From assembly GCA_002007465.1 (NCBI GenBank), contig LNAC01000339.1:1031276-1095275 (forward strand): a stretch of 64,000 nt of DNA, read 5' to 3'. Position 1 is the stretch's first letter. Each line of letters begins with the position of its first letter. A program made the position numbers and the translations under genes. Shown in pieces: positions 1 through 12,399 of the stretch. The stretch is from Ailurus styani (taxonomy: Eukaryota; Chordata; Mammalia; Carnivora; Ailuridae). A model generated the notes under the pieces. The model had not been told where the DNA came from and did not search any database. It saw only the letters and a program-made list of their open reading frames with translations.

Positions 1-72
1 ATGTAAAACACATATACACATACACCAAACACAAATATACACAGGCAGGCTCACTATATGCCAAGCACAGAG

Positions 73-94
73 GTAGGTAGATAGATAGATAGAT

Positions 95-153
<59 letters not shown>

Positions 154-221
154 GATAGATAGAAAGATAGATAAATAATAGGTAGATAGATAGTTGATAG
201 ATAATTCATAGAGAGATAGAT
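73..221. repeat. (GATA)n microsatellite
   Basis: This is a run of GATA units with a few GATGATA interruptions to about 183, then a degenerate tail to about 221. It is purine/AT rich and has no coding meaning. Confidence 0.95.
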
Positions 222-724
222 ACATAGAATCTCATTTAAACTTCTCAATAGCTCAATAACTCCATCTTAGAGATAAGAAAACTGAAGAAAAAGACACAAG
301 GCCACATAGTTATAAATTGACGGTCATGATTGAAAACAAAGTAGCTTACTAGAGACAGTTGTTTAGCTATTATGCCTCTCTTGGCTTCGACAGTGAATTG
401 GAAGTCTCAGAAACTGGAAGATTAAAGAAAATTACAGGAGCCATCCCTTGTGCATATTGGTTGCCCTGTACTTCTTGAAGTGGTTAGTCTGGGGGATGAC
501 CAGAGTGGTTTCCTTAATCACCCTCTTTTGTTAGAGCCAGGGAATTTCACACATAAAAAGGGTGAGGAGAGAGTGAAAGAAAAAGACTAACAAGAGCATA
601 GTTTGTTGGCTAATAATAACAATAACAACAAATGCTATTTATTACGCACATATATGCATGTACTGCAGCAACTCTTTTTTTTTTACATTGTGATAGATTG
701 CAAAAATGGCCATAAGTCTCTACG

Positions 725-1172
725 GTTCCCTCTCTTCTTGCCCCTTGCAATGTGACTTTATTGTTCTTCCCATTAAGAAAGAGAATCTTTTTCCCAATCC
801 TTGAATCTTGGCAGCCCTTGTGACTTGTTTTGACCAATAGAATATGGCAGAGGCAACATTATGAAAGTTCTGAGTCTTGGTTTCAGGGGGACAAAGGGCA
901 TTTATTTGTCCTCTGTCTTTTTTTTTTTTTGTCCTCTGTCTTGAACCTCTGCCTACCACAAGTAAATGTTGATGGAAACGCATGGCTCAGTTACTCTCAT
1001 TGCCCTAGCTGGCATTTAGCCAACTACCAGACAGAAACCAGGAGAAATTCTTGCTGAAACTAGCCAAGCCTGGCCCAAAACAGCTTCTCGGCTATTCCAC
1101 AAACTTCTGAGCAAAAAGAAATAATCTGCTAAGTTTGCATATTTTTTTAAGCATCAATAGATAAGTGTTACA
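725..1172 (+). mobile_element. Probable MLT1-type MaLR solo LTR
   Basis: The front (GTGACTTGTTTTGACCAATA) and the end (AGCCTGGCCCAAAA..., AAGAAATAA near 1118, CTAAGTTTGCATA, GCATCAATAGATAAGTG) follow the recalled layout of MLT1 LTRs, including a polyadenylation-like element before the closing segment. It is diverged and has an internal poly-T insertion (about 918-931). The family assignment is from memory. Confidence 0.55.
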
Positions 1173-1534
1173 TATATATTGTCTTCTAAAATTTTAAAAC
1201 AACACAATTTCCTAGGAGCTTTTAACATTTCAGAGGTAACAAAGCTCGGTTATGGTAACATAGTAGTAGTGGGGGCCAGTATTTAGTCTTAAGTTTGTAT
1301 GACGTATGCCTAGCTCCTGTCTTGCTCTGAAGGGAACAAGTTAAGTAATTGCCAGTTAATGAGGATCTAGATACAAAATTGTCTTCACTTCTAATCCAAA
1401 TCTCTAAAACATGAATCAAGACAAGTTTTATGAAGCAAATTCCAGTATCCATGGAGGTGGCTTCACATTCCAACACAAGCCAGTTTATGTGGTTAACATT
1501 ATAAGAGAAAGGCCAAAATCTAAGATAAAGCAAA

Positions 1535-1690
1535 ATTCATTCATTTATTCAGTAAACATTTATTAAGTGCCTGCCATATGCTAGGCCCTGTGCTTGGCGC
1601 TATTATGCAATTAATTTAAAAAGAATCTATGATTTCAGAAACAACTCTAAGCTGAATAACTTAAGGAGAACAAGGCAAGTTATTCATAAA
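1535..1690 (-). mobile_element. L2 3'-end fragment, antisense
   Basis: CATTTATTAAGTGCCTGCCATATGCTAGG is the reverse complement of the L2 terminal motif (CTGGCACATAGTAGG..CAATAAATG). The homology fades towards 1690. Confidence 0.7.
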
Positions 1691-1699
1691 GATACAGAC

Positions 1700-3310
1700 C
1701 AGTTGGAAATGTCCTAGTTTAAATACTGTACTTATACTACAGTGAGAGTGCTGTCGATCTAAAGGAAAATGCACATAAAGTTCTAAAACAATTTGTCAGA
1801 GTAATTAAGCATATTAAGAATGGGGCTTGGGACCAAATTTCTTCAATTCACTCTGCAGAGAACACAGGGTAAATTTGGTGCAACTGCTTTATAACCCCAG
1901 GTCTGGTGCAGCCCTAAGCCCAAGTCAAACACTAAAAGATCACCCTAGCTTTCTATATTGCTGGAGACAGAATTGGGAATCACATCAAGTACCGACATGC
2001 TAGAGCCACCAACTCAAAATGGCATTTGCCATTTGTTTTGTATGCAGCTTTGCTTTCTTCTCCATTGCCTCCAGCTCATAAAAACACGGGTTTCTTCCAG
2101 AAAGATTCTCTCTGTGGAGAATTCCAGGCTTGACCAACCATGGAGAAATAAATTTTCTTTTCTCTCACAGTGTATAATTTTCTCTTTCTAACTCCTGAGA
2201 AGGAGCCATTGAGAGGAGTTAATAGTATTTGCCTTTAGAAAACAGTAGGGTCTGACTCAGAATTTTACAAGATCTATTTTATTTTCCCATTACAAAGAAA
2301 AGTTCCAATACCTTTTCACTGACAGGTGCAAGGAATACTTTCCTCAGGTTATAAAAAGTAGTTCCGCTGTATTTGACTTAAATTTATATTACTGCGAACA
2401 AATACATAGTAAATAATAAAAATTCTATTTTTTGATGATCTCAAAGATAATAACCTATGTTGAGAAAAATACATAATTTCTCCTTATTGGTTGAAATTAT
2501 AAAAATATATTCCCTCTGTATCATGTCTCTGGATCTGTTTTTCATGATGCTTTTATCTCCATGTATGACCTGAGAGCTCAAGGAAAAACTGACTTTGACT
2601 TTATAGATATATAGATACTCATTTATTTAATACCACCATATGTCCTAAACATATTGTTTATAGTTAAGACTGCTCAGTCAAAGCTGACCACTTAAGTACA
2701 GAAGGAAACACATTTCCAGATATGATGGACTTCTTTGACTGAAATTCTCCGTGTAGTAATTGCAATGCACTTAACCCCTGAGTTTTAGAAGAAGCCATCC
2801 CATTTTGCCTAACTGGGCGTTGGCTTTGTAATTTATTAAAGCTGTTCTTTTCTCCGCATTGCTCGCGTGGTGTGCGGTGTTAAAGAGTTAGACCTAATCC
2901 CCACTGACTTGTTAACCCCCTTATCCTGAGTCCAGTTCAACAAATCTTTATTGAAAATCTACCAAGTATTGTTATTTGATGTTTTATTATGGTTTATAGG
3001 TGACCTGAATGAAACTTCACAAGGAGAATGTGATGTCTATTTGCAGTTCCAAATTGTATAGACATCAGAGCTGACCCTCACTCTGTGGGCCTTTAATTTG
3101 GTTTGACACATGAGGTCACATCAGCTAGTGCCTTAGAGGACTTCTTTTTGTAAAGTTCATCATTTACCCATATACTCCTGAGCAAGAAAAATCCAGAGAC
3201 AACTTTCCTTTCGGCTTTGTATCTCTGATGAAGAGCTTTCAGATATATGGCACAAGTGGTATGTCACTTTGATCGCCTGGTTGTCAGTTCCTAGTGCTAT
3301 GTTGACTCTG
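1700..3310. other. Intron stretch, little recognised
   Basis: No gene. One LTR-like arrangement, CATAAAAA at 2077-2084 followed by AATAAA at 2147-2152, could be an unrecognised old LTR. A short L2-like piece (CAACAAATCTTTATTGAAAATCTACC) sits near 2939. Nothing else is supportable. Confidence 0.4.
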
Positions 3311-3319
3311 TCCCTGGTA

Positions 3320-3861
3320 TCACCATTCTTCCAGACTATCTTTTACTCTTCCCTCTCATTCAAACCTAGTATTCAGGCTGTCATTGTATCCTGTCATTTC
3401 CTTCTCTGACTGTCTTCCACTGCCTGCCCTCCCCTCCTTTCCCATTACCACCACACTAATCTAAACGTCTCATTACTGCAAGGGTGCTCAGTTGATTTTC
3501 TCATTCTAGTCTCTACTATGTCTAATCTGTCCTGGATCTTTATACCAGCCCAGCCTTCCTAAAACTCTACGTTCCCTCTGTTATTCCCTGTTCGATAACC
3601 TGGAATTGTTCCTTTTTATCATTTTTAAAACACATCCTAATGGGCATGTCTCAGTCCCTTCAAACCAGGGCTCTGACATGTCCCAGCATTCCCCACTTAG
3701 AAATACCATGCTTATCCCTGCTGCCTAGTTTTTCTTATGTTTTTCTTCCAACCCCAGGTTTAGTTGGCATCCTCTGTCTTATAATGTCCTCAGAGACCAA
3801 CACAAGTTCCACTTCTCCCAGCACCTCCCCTAACCACTTCAGCCCATCCTCATATCCTCTG
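3320..3861 (+). mobile_element. L2 3' region, left part (split by SINE)
   Basis: It follows recalled L2 sense sequence, though diverged. It continues after the SINE at 3862-4062 into the diagnostic L2 end, so the two parts are one element. Confidence 0.65.
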
Positions 3862-4062
3862 TTTTTTTTTTAATTTTATTTATTTATTTGACAGAGAGAG
3901 AAAGAGAGAGATCACAAGTAGGCAGAGGGGCAGACAGAGAGAGAGGAAGAAGCAGGCTCCCCGCCGAGCAGAGAGCCCGATGTGGGACTTGATCCCAGGA
4001 CCCTGAGATCATGACCTGAGCCGAAGGCAGAGGCTTTAACCCACTGAGCCACCCAGGCGCCC
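3862..4062 (-). mobile_element. Can-SINE, antisense, young subfamily, inserted in L2
   Basis: T-rich tail complement at the left, GAGAGA/GGCAGA body, and the head complement CCACTGAGCCACCCAGGCGCCC at the right. ATCCTCTGTTT is repeated on both sides as a target-site duplication. Confidence 0.95.
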
Positions 4063-4270
4063 ACATCCTCTGTTTCTGTAGCTAATACTACTTCTGTGCT
4101 GCAATACCCATCACAATGTGCTGTCGTTGTCTGCTCACAGGATTATGTCTCACACTCAATTATGAGCCCTCTGATGACAGAACACAAACTTTCATGTTCC
4201 ACCTTATAACCTTGTGTGCTCAGAAGTGTTTGACTCATAGTAGGTTCTCAGTGAAAATGTCTCAAATTGT
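4063..4270 (+). mobile_element. L2 3' end, right part
   Basis: It contains CACTCAATTATGAGCCCTCTGATG and ends TGACTCATAGTAGGTTCTCAGTGAAAATG. This corresponds to the L2 terminus (GGCACATAGTAGGCGCTCAATAAATG). Confidence 0.8.
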
Positions 4271-4607
4271 TTAATGTCTCCCTTCTCGAAATGTTTAGTT
4301 TAGCAATATGCCAGGTACTAAAGATGAGGAATGTATTAACTAACATCCATGGCCCAGGATAAAGGAGCATGCATGGACTCAAGCAATCTTTTATTTGTTT
4401 TTTTTCCTAAAAGCTTTTTAGGGGTGGAAACACCCTCATATGAGCCTGTTGATCCTTTGATAGTATCTAACACAGGGATGATAACTGAGAAGCTGGTGAT
4501 TTGAAAGTTTAGGCTTCTAGAACACACAATTTCCAGTGTCTATCACAGCAACAAGGCTGAGCTACACCATTTTAAATGACAGAATACTCGTTTTCTGTTT
4601 ATAAGAA

Positions 4608-4716
4608 AAAAATATATAAGTGTGTGTATATACACACCAATCAAATATATATATATACATACATATATGCCTATTTTTTATATATACACACCTTATACAT
4701 ATACATGTACATATGG
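4608..4716. repeat. (TA)n/(CA)n-rich low-complexity tract
   Basis: Alternating TA and TG/CA dinucleotides with interruptions. Confidence 0.85.
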
Positions 4717-5798
4717 AAATGTTTTCTACTTGAGCAGGTTGAAATGTCTTCAGAACTCCTAGATCCAGATAATGCTAACAGTACACAGATTGTCCCTGCA
4801 ACTATCATATGATCTTCTTAAAGACAGACAGTTTGGCTTATAGAATTATGTTTTCCCATAGCATGGGGTATTATGCACATAATAAATACTAAGCGAATAT
4901 TTGCTGAGCGACCAATTGAATTAAAACAACTAAGAGCTAAACTTAGTGACCCAAGAGGGATGTGTCAATATGGAATAGAGAACTGTCGTAATGGAATGGT
5001 ATTTCAAACCTTCCCATATAAACATTTCCCATCTCCCTTTGTGTTTTCTCTCCTGTTGGTTTACATAACTGTCCGTGGCTGTTTTAGTGTTATGATAAGC
5101 AGAATGGAATAGTTGCAACAGGCACTATATGGCCCTCAAAGCCAAAAAATATTTTCTACCAGCCCCTTTATAAAAATAGTTTTCCCCTCTTGCTCTTAGA
5201 GCATTATCTGATACCCAATAGGTATTCAGTAAACGCTTTTCGAATAAGTGAAATAATAAATACACAAATCATAAATAAAACTCAGAGAACACCCCACTAT
5301 GCCTTCATAGGTCCTTTGTGTATTTTGTGTATTTTGTCTCTTGAAATATTTGCAGACCCTGAAATAGATGTTCAGTCATTTTCCCTGATCTATAGGAGGC
5401 CCACAGTCCTACGGAAGCGAATTTGAGTTTAACTTAAAATTAGGGTTGATTTGTATAAAACTTTTTTGATGGGCTGATATCTTTAATAAAGATTAGGCTA
5501 GAGGGAAAGATACATGAGGTTCCTGAGAGAAAATCACTATTGAGTAAAGAGATCTGGTCACGCTGGGCAGGCTGCATGGGGAACTATTTGGGGAGAGTGA
5601 TTATTCTGGGTAATGAAAGGCAGTGTCATTTCCCTAGCCCTACTAACTTGGGACGGAATGTGCTGCAATGTCAAGTATAGAACTAGGCATTTCACTGTGG
5701 ACCCAAAATGGACTGTGAGGTCCCTCTTAGAAAAAAAAAAACCATATTAAAGGGAACAGAAGTTTTTCCCTGTTGACTAGAGAGGGAGGAAACCTTTG
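4717..5798. other. Intron stretch with two short L2/MIR-like tails
   Basis: ACATAATAAATACTAAGCGAATATTTGCTGAGCG (about 4877) and CCCAATAGGTATTCAGTAAACG (about 5214) resemble the shared L2/MIR terminal motif. Nothing else was recognised, and no coding homology. Confidence 0.45.
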
Positions 5799-6170
5799 TG
5801 TCTTAGTTCGTGCTCCGATAACTGACATAGGCTAGGTGGCTTATAAACAGCAGAAATTTATTTCTCACAGTTCTGGAAGCTGGATGTCTCGGAACAGAGG
5901 GTCAGCATGGTTGGATTCTGGTGAGAGCTCTGTTTCTGGTGTGCAGATAACTGTCTTTCTTGTATCCTCTCATGGCAAAGAGCAAGGAGAGTAAGAAAGA
6001 AGCCAAGCTTTCTCCCATTTCTTCTTAGAAGGACACCAATCCCACTCATGAGGGCTATATTTTCATGACTTAATTCTCTCCAAATGGCCCCACTCCCTAA
6101 AATCATCACGCTGGGGCCTATGATTTAGAAGAAGTGCATTTTGGGGGACACAAACATTTGGTCCCTAACA
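5799..6170 (-). mobile_element. MaLR (MLT1-like) solo LTR, antisense
   Basis: It starts TGTCTTAGTTCG and contains GAAATTTATTTCTCACAGTT CTGGAAG and CACCAATCCCACTCATGAGGG. It ends GGGGGACACAAACATTTGGT CC..TAACA. This is the reverse complement of the recalled MLT1/MST LTR layout. No internal region adjoins it, so it is a solo LTR. Confidence 0.8.
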
Positions 6171-8150
6171 TTTTGGTGGTTACTATTTTGGTGGAAATGA
6201 GCTTCTAATGAAGGGTCAAACCACAGAGGTCAAGAGATCACGGGGTTTTGGAACCTTAGAATCCAAAGCTGAGTATTGCAGAGCTGCAGGCAGTGCAGGC
6301 TCTGGTTATATATCAGAATCCCCTGCCAGAAATAATTGGAGTGTGGTATCTCTGAAAAAGACTAGCTGTCTGCCTCATCAAGTTGATAGGAGCTTATTGC
6401 ATTGAGATTTGGAGTATTGCTGGAAATGTAACAGAGTCTTACTTGCTGGTTGTTGATGCCAGAGATATGCTGGATTCAATATCTGTCCAACCTCAGAAGA
6501 AATAATTTCTGTTTAATTTTTCATAGAAAAGAAACTTATGCCATGACAAAAAAGGGGGGAGTATTTAATTCTAATTGATTTTAGTTTGATTTTACATAAT
6601 AGCTAAATCCAGACAAACTCCCATATCCTCCAAACTCAGGAATCATTTAAAAAAAAAATCGAGTACACTGAAAGCTTGTTTCCAACTTAATTTAGATTCA
6701 GACTCCAGGTGATAGCAATAGACTGTGAGATGAGAAAAGAGGGCTAACCCATACGTTTGTTATACAATTTCCAAATGTGATCATTTCCCTCCTCCCTTTC
6801 AGAGAATGGAACCTTCCCTGAAACCTATACATGGGCCCTGGACTCATTTCATTGCTCAGCCTTCAGTAGTATTCACTGTGCATTGATTGGGAGGAGAACA
6901 TAAGCCAAACCTTTTTTTTCCTTGAAGGAGCACAGCTCACACTCAGGCAATAAATAATGACCCAGAATCAGAACAAACGGCATCTCCTGTGGTGTCCAGG
7001 ACAGCAGGTGTACTTTGCTAGAAAGTTAGAAACTAGAGAATTTGGTCTCTGATGGCAATAGGCATAGGTTACTGGGAAATAGGAAGCAATGTGGACTCGT
7101 ATCCCACAGACATGACCGGTATACTCATTAGAAGAGTGAAAAGACAGAGTTGTGGGGAGCTGTGTGGATTGTACAGATGAACAGCTGAAAAAAAATAATA
7201 AAGGAAAGAAAGAAAGGAGAGAAACCTTATCTTCTGTAGCGAGAGAAAAAGTAAAGGTCAAAAGTCTATGTAACAACAACACTGTGTGTTTCTGAATTGT
7301 GCCCTGAGGACCAAAAATACAACTGCTCTTTTTTCTTTATTATGTCCCTTTTCTTTGTTTTCCAACCCTACTCTGCTTCCCATATGAAGGGGTAAAAAAC
7401 AGTATTCAGGGCTACAAAAATATTTTAATCATTTATTGAGCACTAATAAAAAGCAGAGAAGTGAGTTAAATACATTTCACATGCACACAAACATGTATTT
7501 TTTGCTCTGAAATTCAGTCTAGTTGGAGAATAAGAGAGATAAATAATTTAATACAGAGTAATCACAACCAATTAGCTAGTCCATTCCAGTTGCCCCAAAA
7601 TATTTAGTCCATATCTTTATTAGAGTACTTATTACACAGTGTATTAATGGTATAATTCCATAATTTGAGTACTCCTCTGACTTTAAAAGCAATTGTTACT
7701 GTTTATCTGATTCTGAGATTTCAGATGTGTGAGAAAGGAATTAAATTCTCACAGAAACTATTAGAAATGAAGTATTTATTTACTGAACTTTTGACCTGAC
7801 TCTACATTTAGTCTCACATTTTTTTCTCTTTTTTACATATTTAGAGTTGATATGCAATTTTGTGTTTTTATATGGGTCAGTTAAGATAAAGAGAAAATCT
7901 TGAAGATGTTATACTGGCTTGCTTTGTTTGGTTGGTTTTGTTTTAGTGCATGCTCATCTCTTGGTATAGTTCTATAACAGTTCTGATCCAAGGAGGAAGC
8001 ATAGTTTTGGAAAAACAAAAAAGTACGAATTCTGTATTGCTTGTTTTTGTCTTCAGATTGTTAACTTTCGAAGCAAGCATTTTAGAGAAGAGGTCTGTGT
8101 TATCACTTGCTTGTTTATTTTCTGTGTTTTCTGGATGAGAAATTGAGAAC
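6171..8150. other. Intron stretch, nothing recognised
   Basis: No repeat family, RNA gene or coding homology could be named. It has short purine runs (for example 7200-7225) and A/T runs only. Confidence 0.5.
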
Positions 8151-8151
8151 A

Positions 8152-8188
<37 letters not shown>

Positions 8189-8280
8189 ACAAAAGGGTTC
8201 TATACCCTTTTATATATATTTATGTTATATATATGTTATATATATGTTTTATTACATACACACATACACACACACATATG
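8152..8280. repeat. (TG)n, TATA-rich and (CA)n compound microsatellite
   Basis: (TG)n at 8152-8186, then a 7-bp inverted repeat AAAAGGG/CCCTTTT (8191-8211), TATATGT repeats, and a (CA) run to 8278. Confidence 0.9.
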
Positions 8281-8289
8281 ACATAAGGG

Positions 8290-10080
8290 TTCAGAAGTAC
8301 TGGTGCTAGTCATCCCTTTCTGCTGTCATTTACCATGAAAACGTGGTGTCACAAACCATAGGGGAAAATCTATGGCATCCAAAATTGAAGAATGATTATC
8401 TAGAGTCTTTCATCCTGTTGACTACTGAACAGGGTCGCATTAAAAACTAAGTGTTGGGGAGAGATGTAGACCCTTCAGTTTACTTGAAAATGGAAAGATA
8501 GTCATTCTTATGAAAATTTTCAGCAGCATATCAAACTTTACCCATCAAAGTTAAAGTTGGGATGGTTTCTCTCTCTCAGTAGTAAAAAGCTTTATGTATT
8601 TCTCAAGGAAAACAACTTTTCCTTTTCTTCTCTGTTCCATTTCCTGAATAAATAAAATAGGAAACAAAAAAATAAGGACTGAAATAAACTTTTCTATACA
8701 ATTATTGGATATCCACTGAGCAGTCATACCAAGCTGGATGTCACCATTATGTCTCATGTTTTTGGAAACCACTGTCAAAGGAGGAAAGCCAAGAGTGGAA
8801 ACCGCTGTGAGCAAAAGTGTAAGCTTAAAAGCAGTAGCTTGCTAAAAGCCCTATTAATAAAAGTTAGTTGTTTTCACCTTTCTTCACTAAAGGAATGTTT
8901 ACTCTCATTATTAATAAAATGTTACTTATAGACAAATCTCCATTTAGTTTAATGGATGTTCCTTTTACCTTTGTCATTATCCCTCGGCCTCACTGATGCA
9001 TTAAAAAGTATTCCATGAAGAGAATCATTTTATCTTAATATTGTAGAAATACAGTTATGTAGGTAACTAGCTAACACTGTCCTTATCGATAAGCAGAAAA
9101 ATTTAACAACTCGAAAAGAATTTTCCTTTTTTGGGCTGTGCACTTTTAATACAGATGCACAACAGAGGACTCTTGTGAGGTTGAAACCAAAACATTACAC
9201 ATTACTCTTCACAGAGAAAAGGCACCAGGCCCAGGGGCAGGGGCAGTGGGGGGGAGGGTGTCTTTTTTTCTTTATTTCCATAGGCTCAACTATGATCTTA
9301 AGGGAGTGAAAATCTACTCATCCCCCTTGTTAGAAAGTATAGGTAATGTGGATTACAAATTATTCGGGTACAGGAAGGAAGGCCCATTTAAGCAGGGAGC
9401 TATAGCTGATTTGTAAACAACAACAAAGCGAAACAAATAAACAAAAAACCAGAAGCAAAAGGAGTCTCCAATGTGTAAAACCAATGTTTTTCATTAAAAA
9501 ATAGAGAGTAGATTTAGTGAATGGAATGACTAGTAGGTAGAATCATGATTACTGTGGTAGGAAAGGTAAATTTATGCTGATAATCAAAAGTAACATTAGG
9601 AGAGTGCTGATGGAGCAGAGAGATACAGGTACATAGAGAGAAAATGAACTGAGACCGACGGAAAGAGAGAATGTGCTTAATTGTGTATTTTTTAGTGTAT
9701 GTATGAAAAGAAGGGAAAAGAGAGCTGAGAATCCAGAAACGAAGGCCCAACAGTTTCAGACAGGAATATCAGATTGGAAGCGGAGAACTGTGGAGGAAGC
9801 CAGAGGGCATCCGGAGACGTTGCACTGGGGAAGCAAACCACTGGACAGAAACACACCTTCTCCCACCCATCCCTTATGTGCTTGGTGAAAATGGAGAATA
9901 TCAAGACGTGGACAACATTTCAATCTGAAAAAATGCCATCAGTCAGAAAAAGAAAGGTGAAATAAAGTAAGAAAAAGTTTGGAAGAGTATCTCAAGTTTA
10001 TTATTAAACAAGTAGTAAAAGGGATATATCAAGATACTAGCATTAAGCACTCTGATTTGTTTAGCATCTTCTTCATAATA
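8290..10080. other. Intron stretch, nothing recognised
   Basis: No gene or named repeat. There is a short G-rich run GGGGCAGTGGGGGGGAGGG near 9241 and an A/C-rich run near 9415-9450. Confidence 0.5.
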
Positions 10081-10089
10081 TTTTCACAT

Positions 10090-10352
10090 TTTATCCTTTT
10101 TTCTAATGTGTATTGAGTGTTTATTATGAGTTTGGCAGGCTGTTAACCATTTTACATGCATTATCATATTCGATCCTCTTCATAGCCTTATGGGATGACT
10201 GTTAGAATTACCCTCAATTTATAAATGAACAACCTGAGATTTAGAGAGAGTGTGTAACTTGACCCAAATCACATAGATAGTAAGTGGGAACTAGGATCCA
10301 TTATCTACTCTTCTTTATTTTAAAGTCTGTGCTCTCATATTATTCTGTATTG
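10090..10352 (-). mobile_element. MIR, antisense, near full length
   Basis: Ordered MIR landmarks in reverse complement: TTTACATGCATTATCATATTCGATCCTC, TTTATAAATGAACAACCTGAG, GTGTAACTTGACCCAAATCACA, ATAGTAAGTGGGAACTAGGATCC, GTCTGTGCTCTCATATTATT. Confidence 0.9.
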
Positions 10353-10567
10353 CCTTTTAATGATCTAACAAAGATTAGTAGTATAACAAAACCTGTCAGA
10401 TACCCGGAGCACAATCCATTTGTGAATCAGAATCATATTTGTGAATCAGAGTCATTTGTTCATTTGTGAATTAGAATCATATTTCTAGGCCTTATGCCAG
10501 ATTTTCCAAATTAAAAAGTATGTAAATGGGGTTACATTACATTACAAGCATGTGCTTGTATAGTTTT

Positions 10568-10900
10568 TTTTAAATATGTATTTATTTTAAAGTCAATCAG
10601 AGAAAGACAATTATCATATGATCTCTCTGATATGAGGAATTTGAGAGGCAGGGTGGGGGTCGTGGGGGTAGGGAGGGAAAAATAATGAAACAAGATGGGA
10701 TGGGGAAGGAGACAAACCATAGGAGACTCTTAATCTCACAAAACAAACTGAGGGTTACTGGTGGGTGGGAGGGTAGGGATAAGGTGGATGGGTTATGGAC
10801 TTTGGGGAGGGTTTGTGCTATAGTGAGTGCTGTGAAAGGCGTAAGCCTGATGATTCACAGACCTGTACCCCTGGGGCAAATAATAATAATAAAAATAAAT
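10568..10900 (+). mobile_element. Carnivore L1 3' end (5'-truncated)
   Basis: G-rich 3' UTR segment (GGTGGGTGGGAGGGTAGGGAT), then GCTATAGTGAGTGCTGTGAAAGG, ATTCACAGACCTGTACCCCT and an AATAATAATAAAAATAAA tail. It is flanked by near-identical AAATATGTATTTATTTTA-type sequence at 10567-10589 and 10902-10923, a probable target-site duplication inside a SINE tail. Confidence 0.85.
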
Positions 10901-10901
10901 T

Positions 10902-11097
10902 TTTAAAAATATGTATTTATTTTAGAGAGAGAGAGAAAGAGCAGGTGTGAGCTGCAGGGAGGACCAGAGGGAGAAGGACAAGCAGATTCTGTGCTGAGCA
11001 TGGAGCCTGATGCAGGGCTTGATCCCAGGACCCTGAGATCATGACCTGGGCTGAAATCAAGAGTGAGATGCTTAACTGACTGAGTCATCCAGGTGCC
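10902..11097 (-). mobile_element. Can-SINE, antisense
   Basis: Tail complement TATGTATTTATTTTAGAGAGAG, CTTGATCCCAGGACCCTGAG, and head complement ACTGAGTCATCCAGGTGCCC. Its tail probably hosted the adjoining L1 insertion. Confidence 0.92.
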
Positions 11098-11209
11098 CTG
11101 CATGTGTCATTTTTCTAAAGTTACACAGGTGACTTATATAGTACCAAGAAAAAGCTAGGGTGCTATAAGCCAGACTATTTTTCTGAAGGAGATTTAAACC
11201 ATGTCTAAG

Positions 11210-11413
11210 GGCACCTTGGGTAGCTCAGTTGTTAAGCGTCCGCCTTCGGCTCAGGTCATGATCCCAGGGTCCTGGGATCAAGCCCCAAATCCCTGCCAAG
11301 CAGGGAGCCTACTTCCTCCTCTCTCTCTGCCTGCCTCTCTGCCTACTTGTAATCTCTCTTTGTCAAATAAATAAATAAATAAATCTTTAAAAAATAATAA
11401 AAAATAAATAAAT
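11210..11413 (+). mobile_element. Can-SINE with 14-bp target-site duplication
   Basis: Head GGCACCTTGGGTAGCTCAG, body CTCTGCCTGCCTCTCTGCC, tail AATAAATAAATAAATAAATC. The duplication AAACCATGTCTAAG is perfect at 11196-11209 and 11414-11427. Confidence 0.97.
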
Positions 11414-11439
11414 AAACCATGTCTAAGTTCTATGCAGTT

Positions 11440-12243
11440 TGATATGAAAAGAAGCTCAGCCTTAGTAGTCATCTAAGAAATGAAAGTTAAAACAATGAGA
11501 TAGTGTTTTATACTCACCAGAATAAATAAAATAAAAAAGTTATAATACCAAGTTTTGGTGAAGATTTAGAGTCTCTAGAACTTCTAGTAGGAGTATGAAA
11601 TAGTATAACCAAAAAACAAGCAAACAAACAAAAAACCCAAAATCAAAAACAACATAAAAACAATAGAAAAGAAATAGTACCACCATTTTGCAGAACTGGT
11701 TGGCAGTTTCTTATAAAGTTAAGCACATCTACCCTGGAATGCAGAAATTCCACACCTAGCCACAGACCTGAAAGAAATGACAATGTATGTACAAACGACT
11801 TGTACATGAATGTCCATAGCAACCTAGCTCATAAAAGTCAAAAATTGAAAATAACCCAAATACCCATAAGCAGGAAAGTAAATGAAGTGTTGGCATATTC
11901 ATGTACTGGAATACTACTCAGAAATGATAGAGAGCAAGAAAGTGATGCATGCATCATGGACAAATCTGATAGACATAGTGCACAAAAGAAGCCAGATAAT
12001 TCTATTTATAAGCTCAAGAATAGGCAAAACTAGTGTATGGTAATGGAAGTCAGAAAGTGCTTCTTTTGTTTGTGGAAGGGGCTAAGGATAGATTGGAAAA
12101 GGGCATGATCAAACATTCTCAGGTGATGGAAATATTCTATATCTTGTTTTGGATGATGAGTTACACAGACATAAAAATTCATTGTTTTGAACATTTAATA
12201 TCTGTGTATATAAATTATTGCTTACTTCAATTAAAAAATACGT
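11440..12243 (+). mobile_element. Old L1 3' end (ORF2 terminus and 3' UTR)
   Basis: Sense-strand landmarks of ancient L1M-type ends: ATGAGATAGTGTTTTATACTCACCAG, GGTTGGCAGTTTCTTATAAAG, ACTTGTACATGAATGTCCATAGC, ACCCAAATACCCATAAGC, TACTGGAATACTACTCAG, AAGAAGCCAGATAA, CTTCAATTAAAAAAT. There is no usable frame. Confidence 0.88.
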
Positions 12244-12267
12244 ATGTACTCTCTAGTACCACATCCT

Positions 12268-12380
12268 TTCTCCATTGACAGAAGAGAAAACTGAGGCTCG
12301 GGGGGATAAGTAAGATTGCACGGCTCTCAAGTTAGAGAACTTACACTGGAATCCAACTCTTTTATTTCCAGCTTCATGCT
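12268..12380 (-). mobile_element. MIR fragment, antisense
   Basis: TCCATTGACAGAAGAGAAAACTGAGGCTCGG.. followed by a degraded TTGCACGGCTCTCAAGTTAG. This corresponds to the MIR core reverse complement. Confidence 0.7.
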
Positions 12381-12399
12381 TTTTTCCAATAGCTCTTAT

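Noticed and set aside
1..221. Regular short repeats as a possible CRISPR array
   Set aside because: This is a GATA tetranucleotide microsatellite with no spacers, in a mammalian genome.
2077..2152. TATA-like and AATAAA signals as a small gene or promoter
   Set aside because: There is no open frame or exon between them. At most it is an unrecognised LTR remnant.
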